The translations under genes and the position numbers were made by a program. The notes beneath the pieces were generated by a model that did not search any database, was not told the origin of the DNA, and saw nothing but the letters and a program-made list of their open reading frames with translations. From the NCBI GenBank assembly GCA_016285245.1, contig JAEEQH010000032.1, forward strand, positions 1-32,871: a DNA stretch of 32,871 bases. Direction: 5' to 3'. The DNA comes from Prevotella sp. (GTDB lineage: Bacteria; Bacteroidota; Bacteroidia; Bacteroidales; Bacteroidaceae). Every line of letters begins with the position of its first letter. Position 1 is the stretch's first letter. Positions 16,415 to 24,652 of this stretch are shown piece after piece.

Positions 16415-17377
16415 TTACTTTTTAGCACTCTTCTTAGTCGTCTTGGTCGCCTTCGGCTCGGCGGCAGGTGTCTCCGTCGGCTGACCGACGATACCAACCA
16501 GCTCCACGTCGAAGATCAGGGCAGAGTAAGGCTTAATCTGTCCGGCATTGCGCTCGCCATAGGCCAGCTCCTGCGGGATGTAGAGCTGCCACTTAGAACC
16601 GACGGGCATCATGGTCAGCGCCTCAGTCCAGCCTCTGATAACCTGTGTGGGGGTGAACTCGGCGGGCTTGTCGCCATGCTTGGCAGAGGCGTCGAAGACG
16701 GTGCCATCGATGAGACGGCCCTCATAGTTGACCATCACCTTGTCAGAAGGCTGGGGTACCTGTCCCTCACCCTTAACGAGCACTTTGTACTGCAGACCGC
16801 TAGGCGTGACGATGACATCGTCCTTCTTAGCATTCTCCTCGAGGAACTTGATGCCAGCATCGCGGTTCGGACCGTAGAGGCGCTCTTCCTTGGCAGCCTT
16901 GTTAGACTGCTGCTTTCCCTGGAAGAAGGCCTCGGCAGCAGCCTGACTGAAGTGTGTCGTGTCACCCGTCAGAGCATCGGTGAAACCGCGGTAGAGCAAT
17001 GCGGGGATGATGGAGTCGGGGGTGTCGGTAAACTCCTTAGTCATACCTGACAGCATACGGCCCTGCACCTGACCGGCAATCTCAAGACCGGCGGCATAAG
17101 CCTTTATGCGGGGATCGGTATTGTCAATGAACTCCTTGAAACCGCGAATAAAGTCGGCCATATAAGCTGTATCAACACCATGCTGGCTGGCGAGATAGCT
17201 GACGAGTCCACTGGTGACGGCCATACCGGCAGCATAGCTGACGGAGTCAGAGCCTGTAGTGAGGATAACGGGAGCGGCCACAGGAGTGGCTACGACCTTC
17301 TTTTTCTTGGCCTCGATACTATTAAAAGCAGCACCCGCTACGAGAGCGAGTGCTGTAATAACGATGATCTTCTTCAT
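16415..17377 (-). CDS. FKBP-type peptidyl-prolyl isomerase, exported, with Lys-rich tail
   Basis: 320 residues. A signal peptide-like N-terminus (MKKIIVITALALVAGAAFNS) suggests a periplasmic protein. An FKBP_N helical dimerisation region (DSVSYAAGMAVTSGL) is followed by the FKBP fold at about 195-290, with VNYEGRLIDGTVFDAS, VIRGWTEAL and IPQELAYGE holding the conserved active-site aromatic residues. A C-terminal extension of about 25 residues is rich in Thr, Pro and Lys and ends KKSAKK. It is last in a three-FKBP operon; its start is 2 bp from the stop of the preceding gene. Role inferred: folding of exported proteins. Confidence 0.9.
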   Translation of the reverse strand: MKKIIVITALALVAGAAFNSIEAKKKKVVATPVAAPVILTTGSDSVSYAAGMAVTSGLVSYLASQHGVDTAYMADFIRGFKEFIDNTDPRIKAYAAGLEIAGQVQGRMLSGMTKEFTDTPDSIIPALLYRGFTDALTGDTTHFSQAAAEAFFQGKQQSNKAAKEERLYGPNRDAGIKFLEENAKKDDVIVTPSGLQYKVLVKGEGQVPQPSDKVMVNYEGRLIDGTVFDASAKHGDKPAEFTPTQVIRGWTEALTMMPVGSKWQLYIPQELAYGERNAGQIKPYSALIFDVELVGIVGQPTETPAAEPKATKTTKKSAKK

Positions 17378-17379
17378 GA

Positions 17380-18258
17380 TTAACGCTTGGTGTTAGCCTC
17401 GATGAGTTCGATTTTGAAAATCAGCATAGAGAAAGGCTTGATGTCGCCCTGCTCACGCTCGGCGTAAGCCAGCTCCTGAGGAATGTACACCTCCCAGATA
17501 GAACCCTCGGGCATGTTGACGAGAGCGTCAGTCCAACCCTTGATGACCTGGTTGGCACGGAGCACGATGGGCTCACCACGCTTGTACGAGCTGTCAAAGA
17601 CGGTATCGTTGAGCAGACGGCCCTCGTAGTGGCACTTCACCAGCGACGTGTCAGAGGGGATAGCACCGGTACCCTCCTTGATGACCTTGTACTGGACACC
17701 GCTGGGCAGGGTCTTCACACCATCCTTCTTAGCGTTGGCAGCGAGGAACTTCTCACCCTCTTCCTTGTTAGGACCATAGGTCTTGGCAAGCTCCTTGGCC
17801 TTGACGCTCTGGATGAGGCGCTGACCGATGACCTGTGCAGAGTCCATCGTCATCAGACCACCCTTGCCAGTGGTACCGCTGATGAAACCAGCCATAAAGT
17901 TCTTCAGGGAGATAGTCTTCGTAGAGTCGCTGCCAAAGACCTCGCGGTTGATACCCTTCATCATCTGGTTACCAATCTGCTGACCAATCTGGATACCAGC
18001 ATAGTAAGCCGACTTCTTCTTGTTATCACCGGCATTGGCACCCTCGTTGAGACCCTTGATGAAGTCTGCCATGTAGGCGGTGTCGATACCCAGCTGGTTG
18101 ACGAGGTAATCCTTCAGACCCTGGGTCTGAGACATACCGATGGCATAGCTCATCGAGTCAACATCCGACTTAAGGTTTGCTTTGGGAGTCTGGTTGCCGC
18201 AGGCAGCGAAGCCTACAGCGATGATAGCCACAAGGGCTACAATAACTAACTTTTTCAT
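17380..18258 (-). CDS. FKBP-type peptidyl-prolyl isomerase, lipoprotein (FkpA/Mip-like)
   Basis: 292 residues with a lipobox GFAAC (Cys20), so it is a membrane-anchored, probably periplasmic, lipoprotein. The N-terminal helical domain starts DSMSYAIGMSQTQGLKDYL and contains TAYMADFIKGLNEG, the hallmark of Mip/FkpA dimerisation regions. The C-terminal FKBP domain has CHYEGRLLNDTVFDSS, VIKGWTDAL and IPQELAYAE. The next-to-last motif reads AYAE rather than the usual AYGE. It is the middle gene of the FKBP operon, and its helical region closely matches that of the following gene, so the two look like a duplication. Confidence 0.9.
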   Translation of the reverse strand: MKKLVIVALVAIIAVGFAACGNQTPKANLKSDVDSMSYAIGMSQTQGLKDYLVNQLGIDTAYMADFIKGLNEGANAGDNKKKSAYYAGIQIGQQIGNQMMKGINREVFGSDSTKTISLKNFMAGFISGTTGKGGLMTMDSAQVIGQRLIQSVKAKELAKTYGPNKEEGEKFLAANAKKDGVKTLPSGVQYKVIKEGTGAIPSDTSLVKCHYEGRLLNDTVFDSSYKRGEPIVLRANQVIKGWTDALVNMPEGSIWEVYIPQELAYAEREQGDIKPFSMLIFKIELIEANTKR

Positions 18259-18298
18259 TGTTGTTGTTTTATTTATTGTTAAGACTTTATTTCGGTAT

Positions 18299-18322
18299 AA
18301 CGTTATATCGTTATCACGTTAT
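18299..18322. repeat. Octanucleotide tandem repeat (3 x 8 bp) between FKBP genes
   Basis: The units are AACGTTAT, ATCGTTAT and CACGTTAT. They occupy the 69-bp gap between the first and second FKBP genes. Confidence 0.7.
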
Positions 18323-18327
18323 GATGA

Positions 18328-18933
18328 TTAGATGACCTGAATCAGCTCCACGTCGAAGATGAGGGTAGCGAAGGGAGGAATCGATGCACCGGCACCGCCC
18401 TCGCCGTAACCCAGACGGTAGGGGATGAAGAAACGGTACTTGGCACCCTCTTTCATCAGCTGCAGACCCTCCGTCCAGCCGGCAATCACCTGCTGCAGGG
18501 GGAACGTGGCGGGCTCGCCGCGCTGTACGCTGCTGTCGAAGACGGTACCGTCGATGAGGAAGCCCTCGTAGTGGCACATCACGGTGTCCTTGGCTGTGGG
18601 CTGCTTGCCCTTACCCTCCTGGAGCACCTTGTACTGCAGGCCGCTCTTCGTGGTGACCACACCTTCCTTCTTGGCATTCTCTGCCAGATATTTCTCACCA
18701 GCTTCCTTCTGGGCCTTACCCTGCTCAGCACGCTGGGCGTTGATCTTCTTTTCCTGCTTAGCGAAATAATCCTGTACAATCTGCTGTGCCTCACGGAGCT
18801 GAACCTTCAGTTCGCTGCCGTTGATGACGTCCTTGATGGCCTGGGCGAAATCATCGATGTTCAGCTCCGATGCACCCATCTGTGCCAACTGCTGACCGAT
18901 GCCCAAACCTAAGGCATAACTTACTTTATCCAT
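18328..18933 (-). CDS. FKBP-type peptidyl-prolyl isomerase without export signal
   Basis: 201 residues from the ATG at 18933. No signal peptide is present; the protein starts directly with the FKBP_N helical domain (MDKVSYALGLGIGQQLAQMG). A charged helix linker runs to about residue 90. The FKBP domain follows with CHYEGFLIDGTVFDSS (120-135), VIAGWTEGL (149-157) and IPYRLGYGE (170-178). A longer frame reading upstream to 19020 crosses the promoter and is rejected. It is first of three FKBPs and probably cytoplasmic, so the operon appears to supply one isomerase to each of three locations. Confidence 0.88.
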   Translation of the reverse strand: MDKVSYALGLGIGQQLAQMGASELNIDDFAQAIKDVINGSELKVQLREAQQIVQDYFAKQEKKINAQRAEQGKAQKEAGEKYLAENAKKEGVVTTKSGLQYKVLQEGKGKQPTAKDTVMCHYEGFLIDGTVFDSSVQRGEPATFPLQQVIAGWTEGLQLMKEGAKYRFFIPYRLGYGEGGAGASIPPFATLIFDVELIQVI

Positions 18934-18977
18934 GCTTGTTCTCTTAATAATAATGTGTAAATTTTCGAAAATCGGCG

Positions 18978-18985
18978 CAAAGGTA
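18978..18985 (-). promoter_or_regulatory. -7 promoter box of the FKBP operon
   Basis: The reverse strand reads TACCTTTG, 44 bp before the first FKBP start. An 8-bp tandem array begins 13 bp upstream of it. Confidence 0.6.
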
Positions 18986-18998
18986 TATAAAATATGGT

Positions 18999-19067
18999 AC
19001 ACAAAGACAGAAAGTCGCAAAGGTTTTTCTTTTTTTAACTTAATCTTTGTGTCTTTGTGTCTTTATG
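18999..19067. repeat. Two opposed octanucleotide tandem arrays between divergent promoters
   Basis: Plus-strand 18999-19022 holds ACACAAAG, ACAGAAAG and TCGCAAAG. 19044-19067 holds TCTTTGTG, TCTTTGTG and TCTTTATG. The arrays are inverted relative to each other and each points toward its own -7 box, 13 bp (minus) and 15 bp (plus) away. Together they can pair as a hairpin with a 21-bp spacer. Confidence 0.7.
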
Positions 19068-19082
19068 TTAGGTTTTAAGTTG

Positions 19083-19090
19083 TATATTTG
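19083..19090 (+). promoter_or_regulatory. -7 promoter box of the sirtuin gene
   Basis: TATATTTG matches TAnnTTTG, 22 bp before the ATG at 19113. A TTTG in the tandem array at 19054-19057 is 25 bp upstream, longer than usual. Confidence 0.5.
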
Positions 19091-19112
19091 CACCAAATTT
19101 AACAATTTGCCT

Positions 19113-19811
19113 ATGAAAAAGATTGTGGTTTTGACTGGTGCCGGTATGTCGGTGGAGAGTGGCCTGAAAACCTTCCGCGACGCCGACGGACTGTGGGAGG
19201 AGTACCCGGTAGCGAAGGTGGCCACCCACGAAGGGTGGGAAGCCGACCCCACGCTGGTGACGAACTTCTACAATATGCTCCGTAAGAAGTGCTGGGGCGT
19301 GAAGCCCAACGAGGGACACCGTCTGGTGGCCAAGCTCGAGGAGAAGTACGACGTGACGGTGGTGACGCAGAATGTCGACAACCTGCACGAGCAGGCCGGC
19401 TCGTCGAAGGTCATCCATCTGCATGGCGAGCTGATGAAGGTTTGCTCCAGCCGCGATGTCGACGACCCGCGCTACCAGCAGACGCTGACGCCCGACAACT
19501 GCGAGATTACGCCCGGCACGAAGGCTGGCGACGGCTCACTGCTGCGCCCGTTCATCGTGTTCTTCGGCGAGGCAGTGCCCAACATCACCGTGGCAGCCGA
19601 CGAGGTTCAGAAGGCCGACATCCTCATCATCATCGGCACCTCACTGGCCGTCTACCCTGCTGCAGGCCTCCTCTACTATGCCCGTCCCTCAACGCCCGTC
19701 TACCTCATCGACCCCAACCCCATCTCCGCCGGCGACCGGGTCCAGCAGATACAGAAGGGAGCCTCCGAGGGCATGAAAGAGCTGTATGCAACGCTCATGA
19801 ATGGCGAATAG
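19113..19811 (+). CDS. Sir2-family NAD-dependent protein deacylase (zinc-less type)
   Basis: 232 residues. NAD-binding motifs are GAGMSVESGL (9-18) and TQNVDNLHE (85-93), and the catalytic His is H104 in HLHGEL. GTSLAVYPA is the C-terminal Rossmann signature. The zinc-binding Cys quartet of most sirtuins is missing: between HLHGEL and RPFIVFFGE only two isolated Cys remain. Sirtuins of this shape occur in Bacteroidetes. In the acyl-selectivity helix the Tyr of CobB/SIRT5 is kept (FYN, Y53) but the Arg position appears to be Leu56. The ATG at 19113 begins the first strand (MKKIVVLTGAG); an upstream in-frame ATG lies before the promoter. Probable role: lysine deacylation of metabolic proteins. 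Confidence 0.9.
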   Translation: MKKIVVLTGAGMSVESGLKTFRDADGLWEEYPVAKVATHEGWEADPTLVTNFYNMLRKKCWGVKPNEGHRLVAKLEEKYDVTVVTQNVDNLHEQAGSSKVIHLHGELMKVCSSRDVDDPRYQQTLTPDNCEITPGTKAGDGSLLRPFIVFFGEAVPNITVAADEVQKADILIIIGTSLAVYPAAGLLYYARPSTPVYLIDPNPISAGDRVQQIQKGASEGMKELYATLMNGE

Positions 19812-19841
19812 GCTCCATTTTCTCTTTTTTTCGTATCTTTA

Positions 19842-19870
19842 TTCACCTTTATCACGAAAATAAGGGTGAA
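19842..19870 (+). terminator. Possible weak terminator hairpin after the sirtuin gene
   Basis: TTCACCTTTAT and ATAAGGGTGAA pair over 11 bp with one G-U and a 7-nt loop. The T-run is displaced by several bases (ATGCATTTTTATT), so function is uncertain. Confidence 0.4.
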
Positions 19871-19893
19871 AATGCATTTTTATTCGATAATTC

Positions 19894-19924
19894 TTTGTCG
19901 TGTCATAAAAAATAGGTACTTTTG
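19894..19924 (+). promoter_or_regulatory. Promoter of korAB
   Basis: TTTG at 19894-19897 and TACTTTTG at 19917-19924 are 19 bp apart, the best complete Bacteroidetes promoter match on this side of the window. The korA ATG follows 40 bp downstream. Confidence 0.75.
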
Positions 19925-19964
19925 CAGGCGTTTTTTGAAAATGTTTACGCAAACACTATAGATT

Positions 19965-21812
19965 ATGGCAGAACAATTGGAAGTGAAGGAGCTTGACCAG
20001 GTTGTGGTCCGCTTCTCAGGTGACTCCGGCGACGGTATGCAGTTGGCCGGAAACATTTTTTCTACTGTCAGTGCCACCGTTGGCAATGGCATCTCAACAT
20101 TCCCCGACTATCCCGCCGACATCCGCGCCCCGCAAGGTTCGCTGACGGGTGTCTCGGGATTCCAGGTACACATCGGCGCCGGAAAGGTCTACACCCCTGG
20201 CGACAAGTGTGACGTCCTCGTGGCCATGAACGCCGCTGCACTGAAGACACAGTACCGCTACGCCAAGCCCGGTGCGACGATCATCATCGACACCGACTCC
20301 TTCGGTCCGAAGGACCTGGAGAAGGCACAGTTCAAGAGCGAGGACTACCTCGGCGAGATGGGCATCGACCCCGACCGCGTCATCCAGTGCCCGCTGACCA
20401 CGATGGTCAAGGACTGTCTGGCCGACACTGGCATGGACATGAAGGCGATGATGAAATGTAGAAATATGTTCGCCCTCGGACTCGTCTGCTGGCTCTTCGA
20501 CCGCGACCTGAACCTCGTGGCCAACTTCCTAAAGGAGAAGTTCGCCAAGAAGCCCGCCATCGCCGAGGCCAACATCAAGGTCATCCAGGCCGGCTGGGAC
20601 TACGGTCACAACACCCACTCCTCGACGACCAGCGTCTACCGCGTGGAGTCGAAGGTGAAGGAGCCCGGCCGCTATATGGACATCACCGGTAACAAGGCTA
20701 CCGCCTACGGTTTCATCGCCGCTGCCGAGAAGGCCGGTCTGAAGCTGTACCTCGGTTCCTACCCCATCACCCCTGCCACCGACGTGCTCCACGAGCTGTC
20801 GAAGCACAAGTCGTGCGGCGTCATCACCGTCCAGTGCGAGGATGAGATCGCCGGCTGCTCGTCGGCCCTCGGTGCCTCGTTCGCCGGTGCCCTCGGCGTC
20901 ACGTCGACCTCCGGCCCTGGCATCTGCCTGAAGTCCGAGGCCATGAACCTCGCCGTCATCATGGAGCTGCCGCTCGTCGTCCTCGACGTGCAGCGCGGCG
21001 GTCCCGCCACCGGCCTGCCCACAAAGTCCGAGCAGACCGACCTGCTGCAGGCCCTCTTCGGCCGTAACGGTGAGAGTCCCATGCCCGTGCTGGCCGCCAC
21101 CAGCCCCACCGACTGCTTCGACGCCGCCTACCAGGCTTGTAAGATTGCCCTCGAGCACATGACGCCCGTTGTCCTGCTCACCGATGCCTTCGTAGCCAAC
21201 GGCTCCGGCGCCTTCAAGCTGCCCGACATCACGAAGCTCGACGCCATCAATCCCCCGTACGTTCCCGAGGAGCTGAAGGGTAAGTGGACACCGTATATGC
21301 GTGCTGAGAACGGCACCCGCTACTGGGCTGTGCCCGGTCGCGAGGGCTTCGCACATATCCTCGGCGGACTGGAGAAGGACAACCAGACCGGTGCCATCTC
21401 CACCAATCCCGAGAATCACGACCTGATGACGCGTCTGCGCCAGCAGAAGATCGAAAAGATCCAGGTACCCGACCTCGAGGTCAGTGGCGATGTCGACGAT
21501 GCCGACCTGCTCATCGTAGGCTTCGGCTCTACCTACGGTCATCTCCACTCGGCTATGGACGAACTGCGTGCAACAGGCAAAAAAGTGGCACAGGCCCACT
21601 TCAAGTTCCTGAACCCCCTGCCCGCGAACACCGCGGAGGTCCTCTCTAAGTACAAGAAGGTCGTTGTGGCCGAACAGAACATGGGTCAGCTGGCTGCCTA
21701 CCTCCGCATGAAGGTCGATGGCTTCGTCCCTTACCAGTTCAATCAGGTAAAGGGTCAGCCATTCGTTGTAGAAGAGTTAGTGAACGCATTCGAGGACATT
21801 TTAAAGAAGTAA
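19965..21812 (+). CDS. korA: 2-oxoacid (2-oxoglutarate):ferredoxin oxidoreductase, fused gamma-alpha subunit
   Basis: 615 residues. The N-terminal part (about 10-190) is the gamma domain (VVVRFSGDSGDGMQLAGN, then DYPADIRAPQGSL). It is followed by the alpha domain starting near GSYPITPATDVLHEL, with EDEIAGCSSALGASFAGA and the STSGPGICLKSEAMN loop. This fused layout is typical of two-subunit KorAB. The enzyme makes 2-oxoglutarate from succinyl-CoA, or the reverse, using ferredoxin in the cytoplasm. It is followed 6 bp later by korB. No ferredoxin-like subunit gene is nearby, so electrons must come from a separate ferredoxin. 2-Oxoglutarate as substrate is the usual family call and is not proven by sequence alone. 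Confidence 0.93.
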   Translation: MAEQLEVKELDQVVVRFSGDSGDGMQLAGNIFSTVSATVGNGISTFPDYPADIRAPQGSLTGVSGFQVHIGAGKVYTPGDKCDVLVAMNAAALKTQYRYAKPGATIIIDTDSFGPKDLEKAQFKSEDYLGEMGIDPDRVIQCPLTTMVKDCLADTGMDMKAMMKCRNMFALGLVCWLFDRDLNLVANFLKEKFAKKPAIAEANIKVIQAGWDYGHNTHSSTTSVYRVESKVKEPGRYMDITGNKATAYGFIAAAEKAGLKLYLGSYPITPATDVLHELSKHKSCGVITVQCEDEIAGCSSALGASFAGALGVTSTSGPGICLKSEAMNLAVIMELPLVVLDVQRGGPATGLPTKSEQTDLLQALFGRNGESPMPVLAATSPTDCFDAAYQACKIALEHMTPVVLLTDAFVANGSGAFKLPDITKLDAINPPYVPEELKGKWTPYMRAENGTRYWAVPGREGFAHILGGLEKDNQTGAISTNPENHDLMTRLRQQKIEKIQVPDLEVSGDVDDADLLIVGFGSTYGHLHSAMDELRATGKKVAQAHFKFLNPLPANTAEVLSKYKKVVVAEQNMGQLAAYLRMKVDGFVPYQFNQVKGQPFVVEELVNAFEDILKK

Positions 21813-21818
21813 ACTATT

Positions 21819-22823
21819 ATGAGTTATACAGCACAAGATTTTAAGAAAGGCCAGCCCCGTTGGTGCCCGGGTTGTGGCGACCACTTCTTCCTGGCCTCAC
21901 TTCATAAGGCTATGGCCGAGATTGGCGTAGCCCCTGAGAACGTGGCAGTTATCAGCGGCATCGGCTGTTCCAGCCGTCTGCCCCACTACATGGCCACCTA
22001 CGGTATGAACACCATCCACGGTCGTGCCGCTGCCATCGCTACCGGTGCGAAGGTCGCCAACCCCGACCTCACCGTGTGGCAGATTTCCGGCGACGGCGAC
22101 GGACTGGCCATCGGTGGTAACCACTTCATTCACGCCAACCGTCGTAACATCGACCTGAACATGATCCTCCTGAACAACCGCATCTACGGTCTGACGAAGG
22201 GTCAGTACTCCCCCACCTCACCCCGTGGCTTCGTCTCTAAGTCGAGCCCCTACGGCACCGTCGAGGACCCGTTCCGTCCCGCTGAGCTCTGCTTCGGCGC
22301 CCGCGGACACTTCTTCGCCCGCTGTGTGGCCACCGATGCCAAGGGTACCGTCGAGGTGCTTCAGGCAGCCTATAAGCACAAGGGTGCCAGCGTCACCGAG
22401 GTGCTGCAGAACTGCGTCATCTTCAATGACCACTGTCACGACATCGTCTACAACAACGAGGGCCGTAAGAAGAACGCCATCTACGTGCGCCACGGCGAGA
22501 AGCTCGTCTTCGGCGAGAACAACGAGTTCGGTCTCGTCCAGCAGGGCTTCGGCCTGAAGGTCGTCGAGATCGGCAAGGACGGCTACACCCTCGACGACGT
22601 CCTCGTCCACGATGCCCACTGTCAGGACAACACCCTGCAGCTGAAGCTTGCCCTGATGACTCCCGAGGATGGCTTCCCCATCGCCCTCGGCGTCATCCGC
22701 GACGTCGACGCGCCGACCTACAACGACGCCGTCTACGCCCAGCTCGAGGAGGTCTCTGCCCAGAAGAAGTACCACAACTTCACCGAGTTGCTGGAGACCA
22801 ACGACATCTGGACCGTCCAGTAA
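21819..22823 (+). CDS. korB: 2-oxoacid (2-oxoglutarate):ferredoxin oxidoreductase, beta subunit
   Basis: 334 residues. It binds thiamine diphosphate and the iron-sulfur cluster. RWCPGCGDH at 14-22 provides cluster cysteines together with C50 (SGIGCSSR). The ThDP/Mg motif runs from GDGDGLAIGGNH (91-102) to LLNNRIYG (117-124). It starts 6 bp after korA and both genes share the strong C-ending codon bias of a highly expressed operon. A terminator at 22849-22873 closes the unit. Confidence 0.94.
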   Translation: MSYTAQDFKKGQPRWCPGCGDHFFLASLHKAMAEIGVAPENVAVISGIGCSSRLPHYMATYGMNTIHGRAAAIATGAKVANPDLTVWQISGDGDGLAIGGNHFIHANRRNIDLNMILLNNRIYGLTKGQYSPTSPRGFVSKSSPYGTVEDPFRPAELCFGARGHFFARCVATDAKGTVEVLQAAYKHKGASVTEVLQNCVIFNDHCHDIVYNNEGRKKNAIYVRHGEKLVFGENNEFGLVQQGFGLKVVEIGKDGYTLDDVLVHDAHCQDNTLQLKLALMTPEDGFPIALGVIRDVDAPTYNDAVYAQLEEVSAQKKYHNFTELLETNDIWTVQ

Positions 22824-22848
22824 AATTGCAAACTCCACTTGACAATCG

Positions 22849-22873
22849 CCCCCGTCGTGAGCAACGACGGGGG
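22849..22873 (+). terminator. Rho-independent terminator of korAB
   Basis: CCCCCGTCGT and ACGACGGGGG form a perfect 10-bp stem with a 5-nt loop, followed by TTGTTTTTG. Confidence 0.92.
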
Positions 22874-22918
22874 TTGTTTTTGCGTTTTTTATACAGGTGA
22901 TATTCAAAAAACTGTCAG

Positions 22919-22939
22919 CTCTCAACGCTCAACTCTCAA
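22919..22939. repeat. Heptanucleotide tandem repeat (3 x 7 bp) upstream of the transporter promoter
   Basis: The units are CTCTCAA, CGCTCAA and CTCTCAA. The array ends 8 bp before the -7 box at 22948 and therefore covers the -33 region. Confidence 0.75.
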
Positions 22940-22947
22940 CTATTTCG

Positions 22948-22955
22948 TACCTTTG
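22948..22955 (+). promoter_or_regulatory. -7 promoter box of the DASS transporter gene
   Basis: TACCTTTG, 52 bp before the ATG at 23008. The place of the -33 element is taken by the 7-bp tandem array. Confidence 0.6.
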
Positions 22956-23007
22956 CACCCGAATTTTGAATACCGAACGACAATATTAAAAACCATAAAA
23001 ATCAACA

Positions 23008-24513
23008 ATGATTAGTAATTACAGAAGTCTGCATATCGTAGATGCAGCCCGACAGTTCCGCCACGAGCATAAGTACCACCCGTCGAACACGATGAAGCGG
23101 TTCGTCAAGATTGCTATCGTGGCCATCGTCACCCTGCTGTTGTGGAATATGCCGAGCGAGTGGTTCGGCATCCAGAACCTCACCGTCATCCAGCAGCGTA
23201 TCATCGCCATCTTCGCCTTTGCCACGCTGATGTGGATCTTGGAGATTGTCTCGTCGTGGGCCACGTCGGTGGCCATCATCGTGCTGATGCTCCTGTTCAC
23301 GACAGACAGCGGCATCCTGCCGATGGTCAACGAGGAGGAGGTAGGCCAGCTGCTCTCTTACAAAGGTGTCATGGCCACGTTCGCCGACCCGGTCATCATG
23401 CTGTTCATCGGCGGTTTCGTGCTGGCCATCGCCGCCACGAAGACGGGTCTCGACGCCCAGCTGGCGAAGGTGCTGCTGAAGCCCTTTGGCACGCGTAGCG
23501 AGATGGTGCTCCTGGGCTTCCTGCTCATCACGGGCCTCTTCTCGATGTTCGTCTCCAACACCGCCACGGCAGCCATGATGCTGACGTTCCTCACGCCGGT
23601 GTTCCGCCAGCTGCCCCCCGAGGGCAAGGGTCGCATCGCCTTGGCCATGTCCATCCCCGTGGCAGCGAACCTCGGCGGTATGGGCACCCCCATCGGCACA
23701 CCGCCGAACACTATCGCCCTGAAGTACCTCAACGACCCCGAGGGGCTGAACCTCGGCCTGGGCTTCGGACAGTGGATGATGTTCATGTTCCCACTGGTCA
23801 TCGTCCTGCTGTTCATCAGCTGGCGCATACTGCTGAGCACATTCCCCTTCACACAGAAGCGTATCGAGCTGAACATCGAGGGCGGTATGCAGAAAGGCTT
23901 CCACGCCAATGTCGTCATCGTCACGTTCTTCCTCACCGTAGCACTCTGGCTCCTTGACAGCGTGACGGGCATCAACTCCTACACCGTGGCCATGATACCG
24001 TTTGCCGTCTTCGCCCTGACGGGTGTCATCAACAAGCGCGACCTCGAGCAGATCAACTGGAGCGTCATCTGGATGGTGGCCGGCGGCTTCGCCCTCGGCT
24101 ACGGCCTCAACAAGTCGGGACTGGCAGAGAATGCCGTTGCCAGCATCCCCTTCGGCGAGTTCTCGCCGCTGCTCATCCTGCTCCTCGGCGGTGCCATCTG
24201 CTACGCCCTGTCTAACTTCATCTCCAACTCGGCCACGGCAGCCCTGCTGATGCCTATCCTGGCTATCGTCTGCGGTGCCATGGGCGACAAGCTCGCCCCC
24301 ATCGGCGGCACGCCCACCGTTCTCATCGGCGTCGCCATCGCCGCCTCCAGTGCCATGATCCTGCCCATCTCCACGCCGCCGAACGCTCTGGCCTTCGCCA
24401 CGGGCTTCGTCCAGCAGAAGGACATGGCTAAGATGGGTATCGTCATGGGTATCATCTCGATGGTCCTCGGCTTCGGCCTGGTCTACCTCATGGGTACACT
24501 ACACCTGATTTAG
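23008..24513 (+). CDS. DASS/SLC13-family sodium:dicarboxylate symporter
   Basis: 501-residue inner-membrane transporter with about 11 hydrophobic segments. The two family repeats are clear: SNTATAAMM with GTPIGTPPN in the first half, and SNSATAALLMP with LPISTPPNALAFATG in the second; these SNT and TPPN hairpins bind Na+ and substrate. Likely substrates are C4-dicarboxylates (succinate, fumarate, malate) or related acids. The start at 23008 leaves a 28-residue polar N-terminus; Met29 at 23092 directly before the first helix (MKRFVKIAIVAIV) is an alternative. It has its own promoter and follows korAB, fitting a role in succinate-linked anaerobic metabolism. Confidence 0.9.
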   Translation: MISNYRSLHIVDAARQFRHEHKYHPSNTMKRFVKIAIVAIVTLLLWNMPSEWFGIQNLTVIQQRIIAIFAFATLMWILEIVSSWATSVAIIVLMLLFTTDSGILPMVNEEEVGQLLSYKGVMATFADPVIMLFIGGFVLAIAATKTGLDAQLAKVLLKPFGTRSEMVLLGFLLITGLFSMFVSNTATAAMMLTFLTPVFRQLPPEGKGRIALAMSIPVAANLGGMGTPIGTPPNTIALKYLNDPEGLNLGLGFGQWMMFMFPLVIVLLFISWRILLSTFPFTQKRIELNIEGGMQKGFHANVVIVTFFLTVALWLLDSVTGINSYTVAMIPFAVFALTGVINKRDLEQINWSVIWMVAGGFALGYGLNKSGLAENAVASIPFGEFSPLLILLLGGAICYALSNFISNSATAALLMPILAIVCGAMGDKLAPIGGTPTVLIGVAIAASSAMILPISTPPNALAFATGFVQQKDMAKMGIVMGIISMVLGFGLVYLMGTLHLI

Positions 24514-24549
24514 GAGAAGTTAGAGATTACAACTGCACATTAATTAAAC

Positions 24550-24628
24550 AACCACGAATTTATCGAATTAAACGAATTTTGTCTGCGCGTGGTATTATAA
24601 ATTCGCGTAATTCGTGAAATTCGTGGTT
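24550..24628. repeat. 30-bp imperfect inverted repeat (CCACGAATT family)
   Basis: 24550-24579 and the reverse complement of 24599-24628 agree at 26 of 30 positions; both arms begin AACCACGAATTT. The loop is 19 nt. The same AATTCGTGG/CCACGAATT words recur at 29517-29691 and at the window's right edge. It fills the spacer before the thioredoxin lipoprotein gene. Confidence 0.75.
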
Positions 24629-24652
24629 AAAATAAACTTGAAGTTAGAGTAT

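Noticed and set aside
19942..19953. GTTTACGCAAAC upstream of korA as another LacI-type operator
   Set aside because: It has outer GTTT/AAAC arms but not the AAACGTTT core of the two starch operators, and it lies downstream of the korA -7 box.
20529..21599. A 356-codon minus-strand frame opposite korA
   Set aside because: It is a low-complexity Gly/Val/Asp-rich shadow of the C-ending codon bias of korA.
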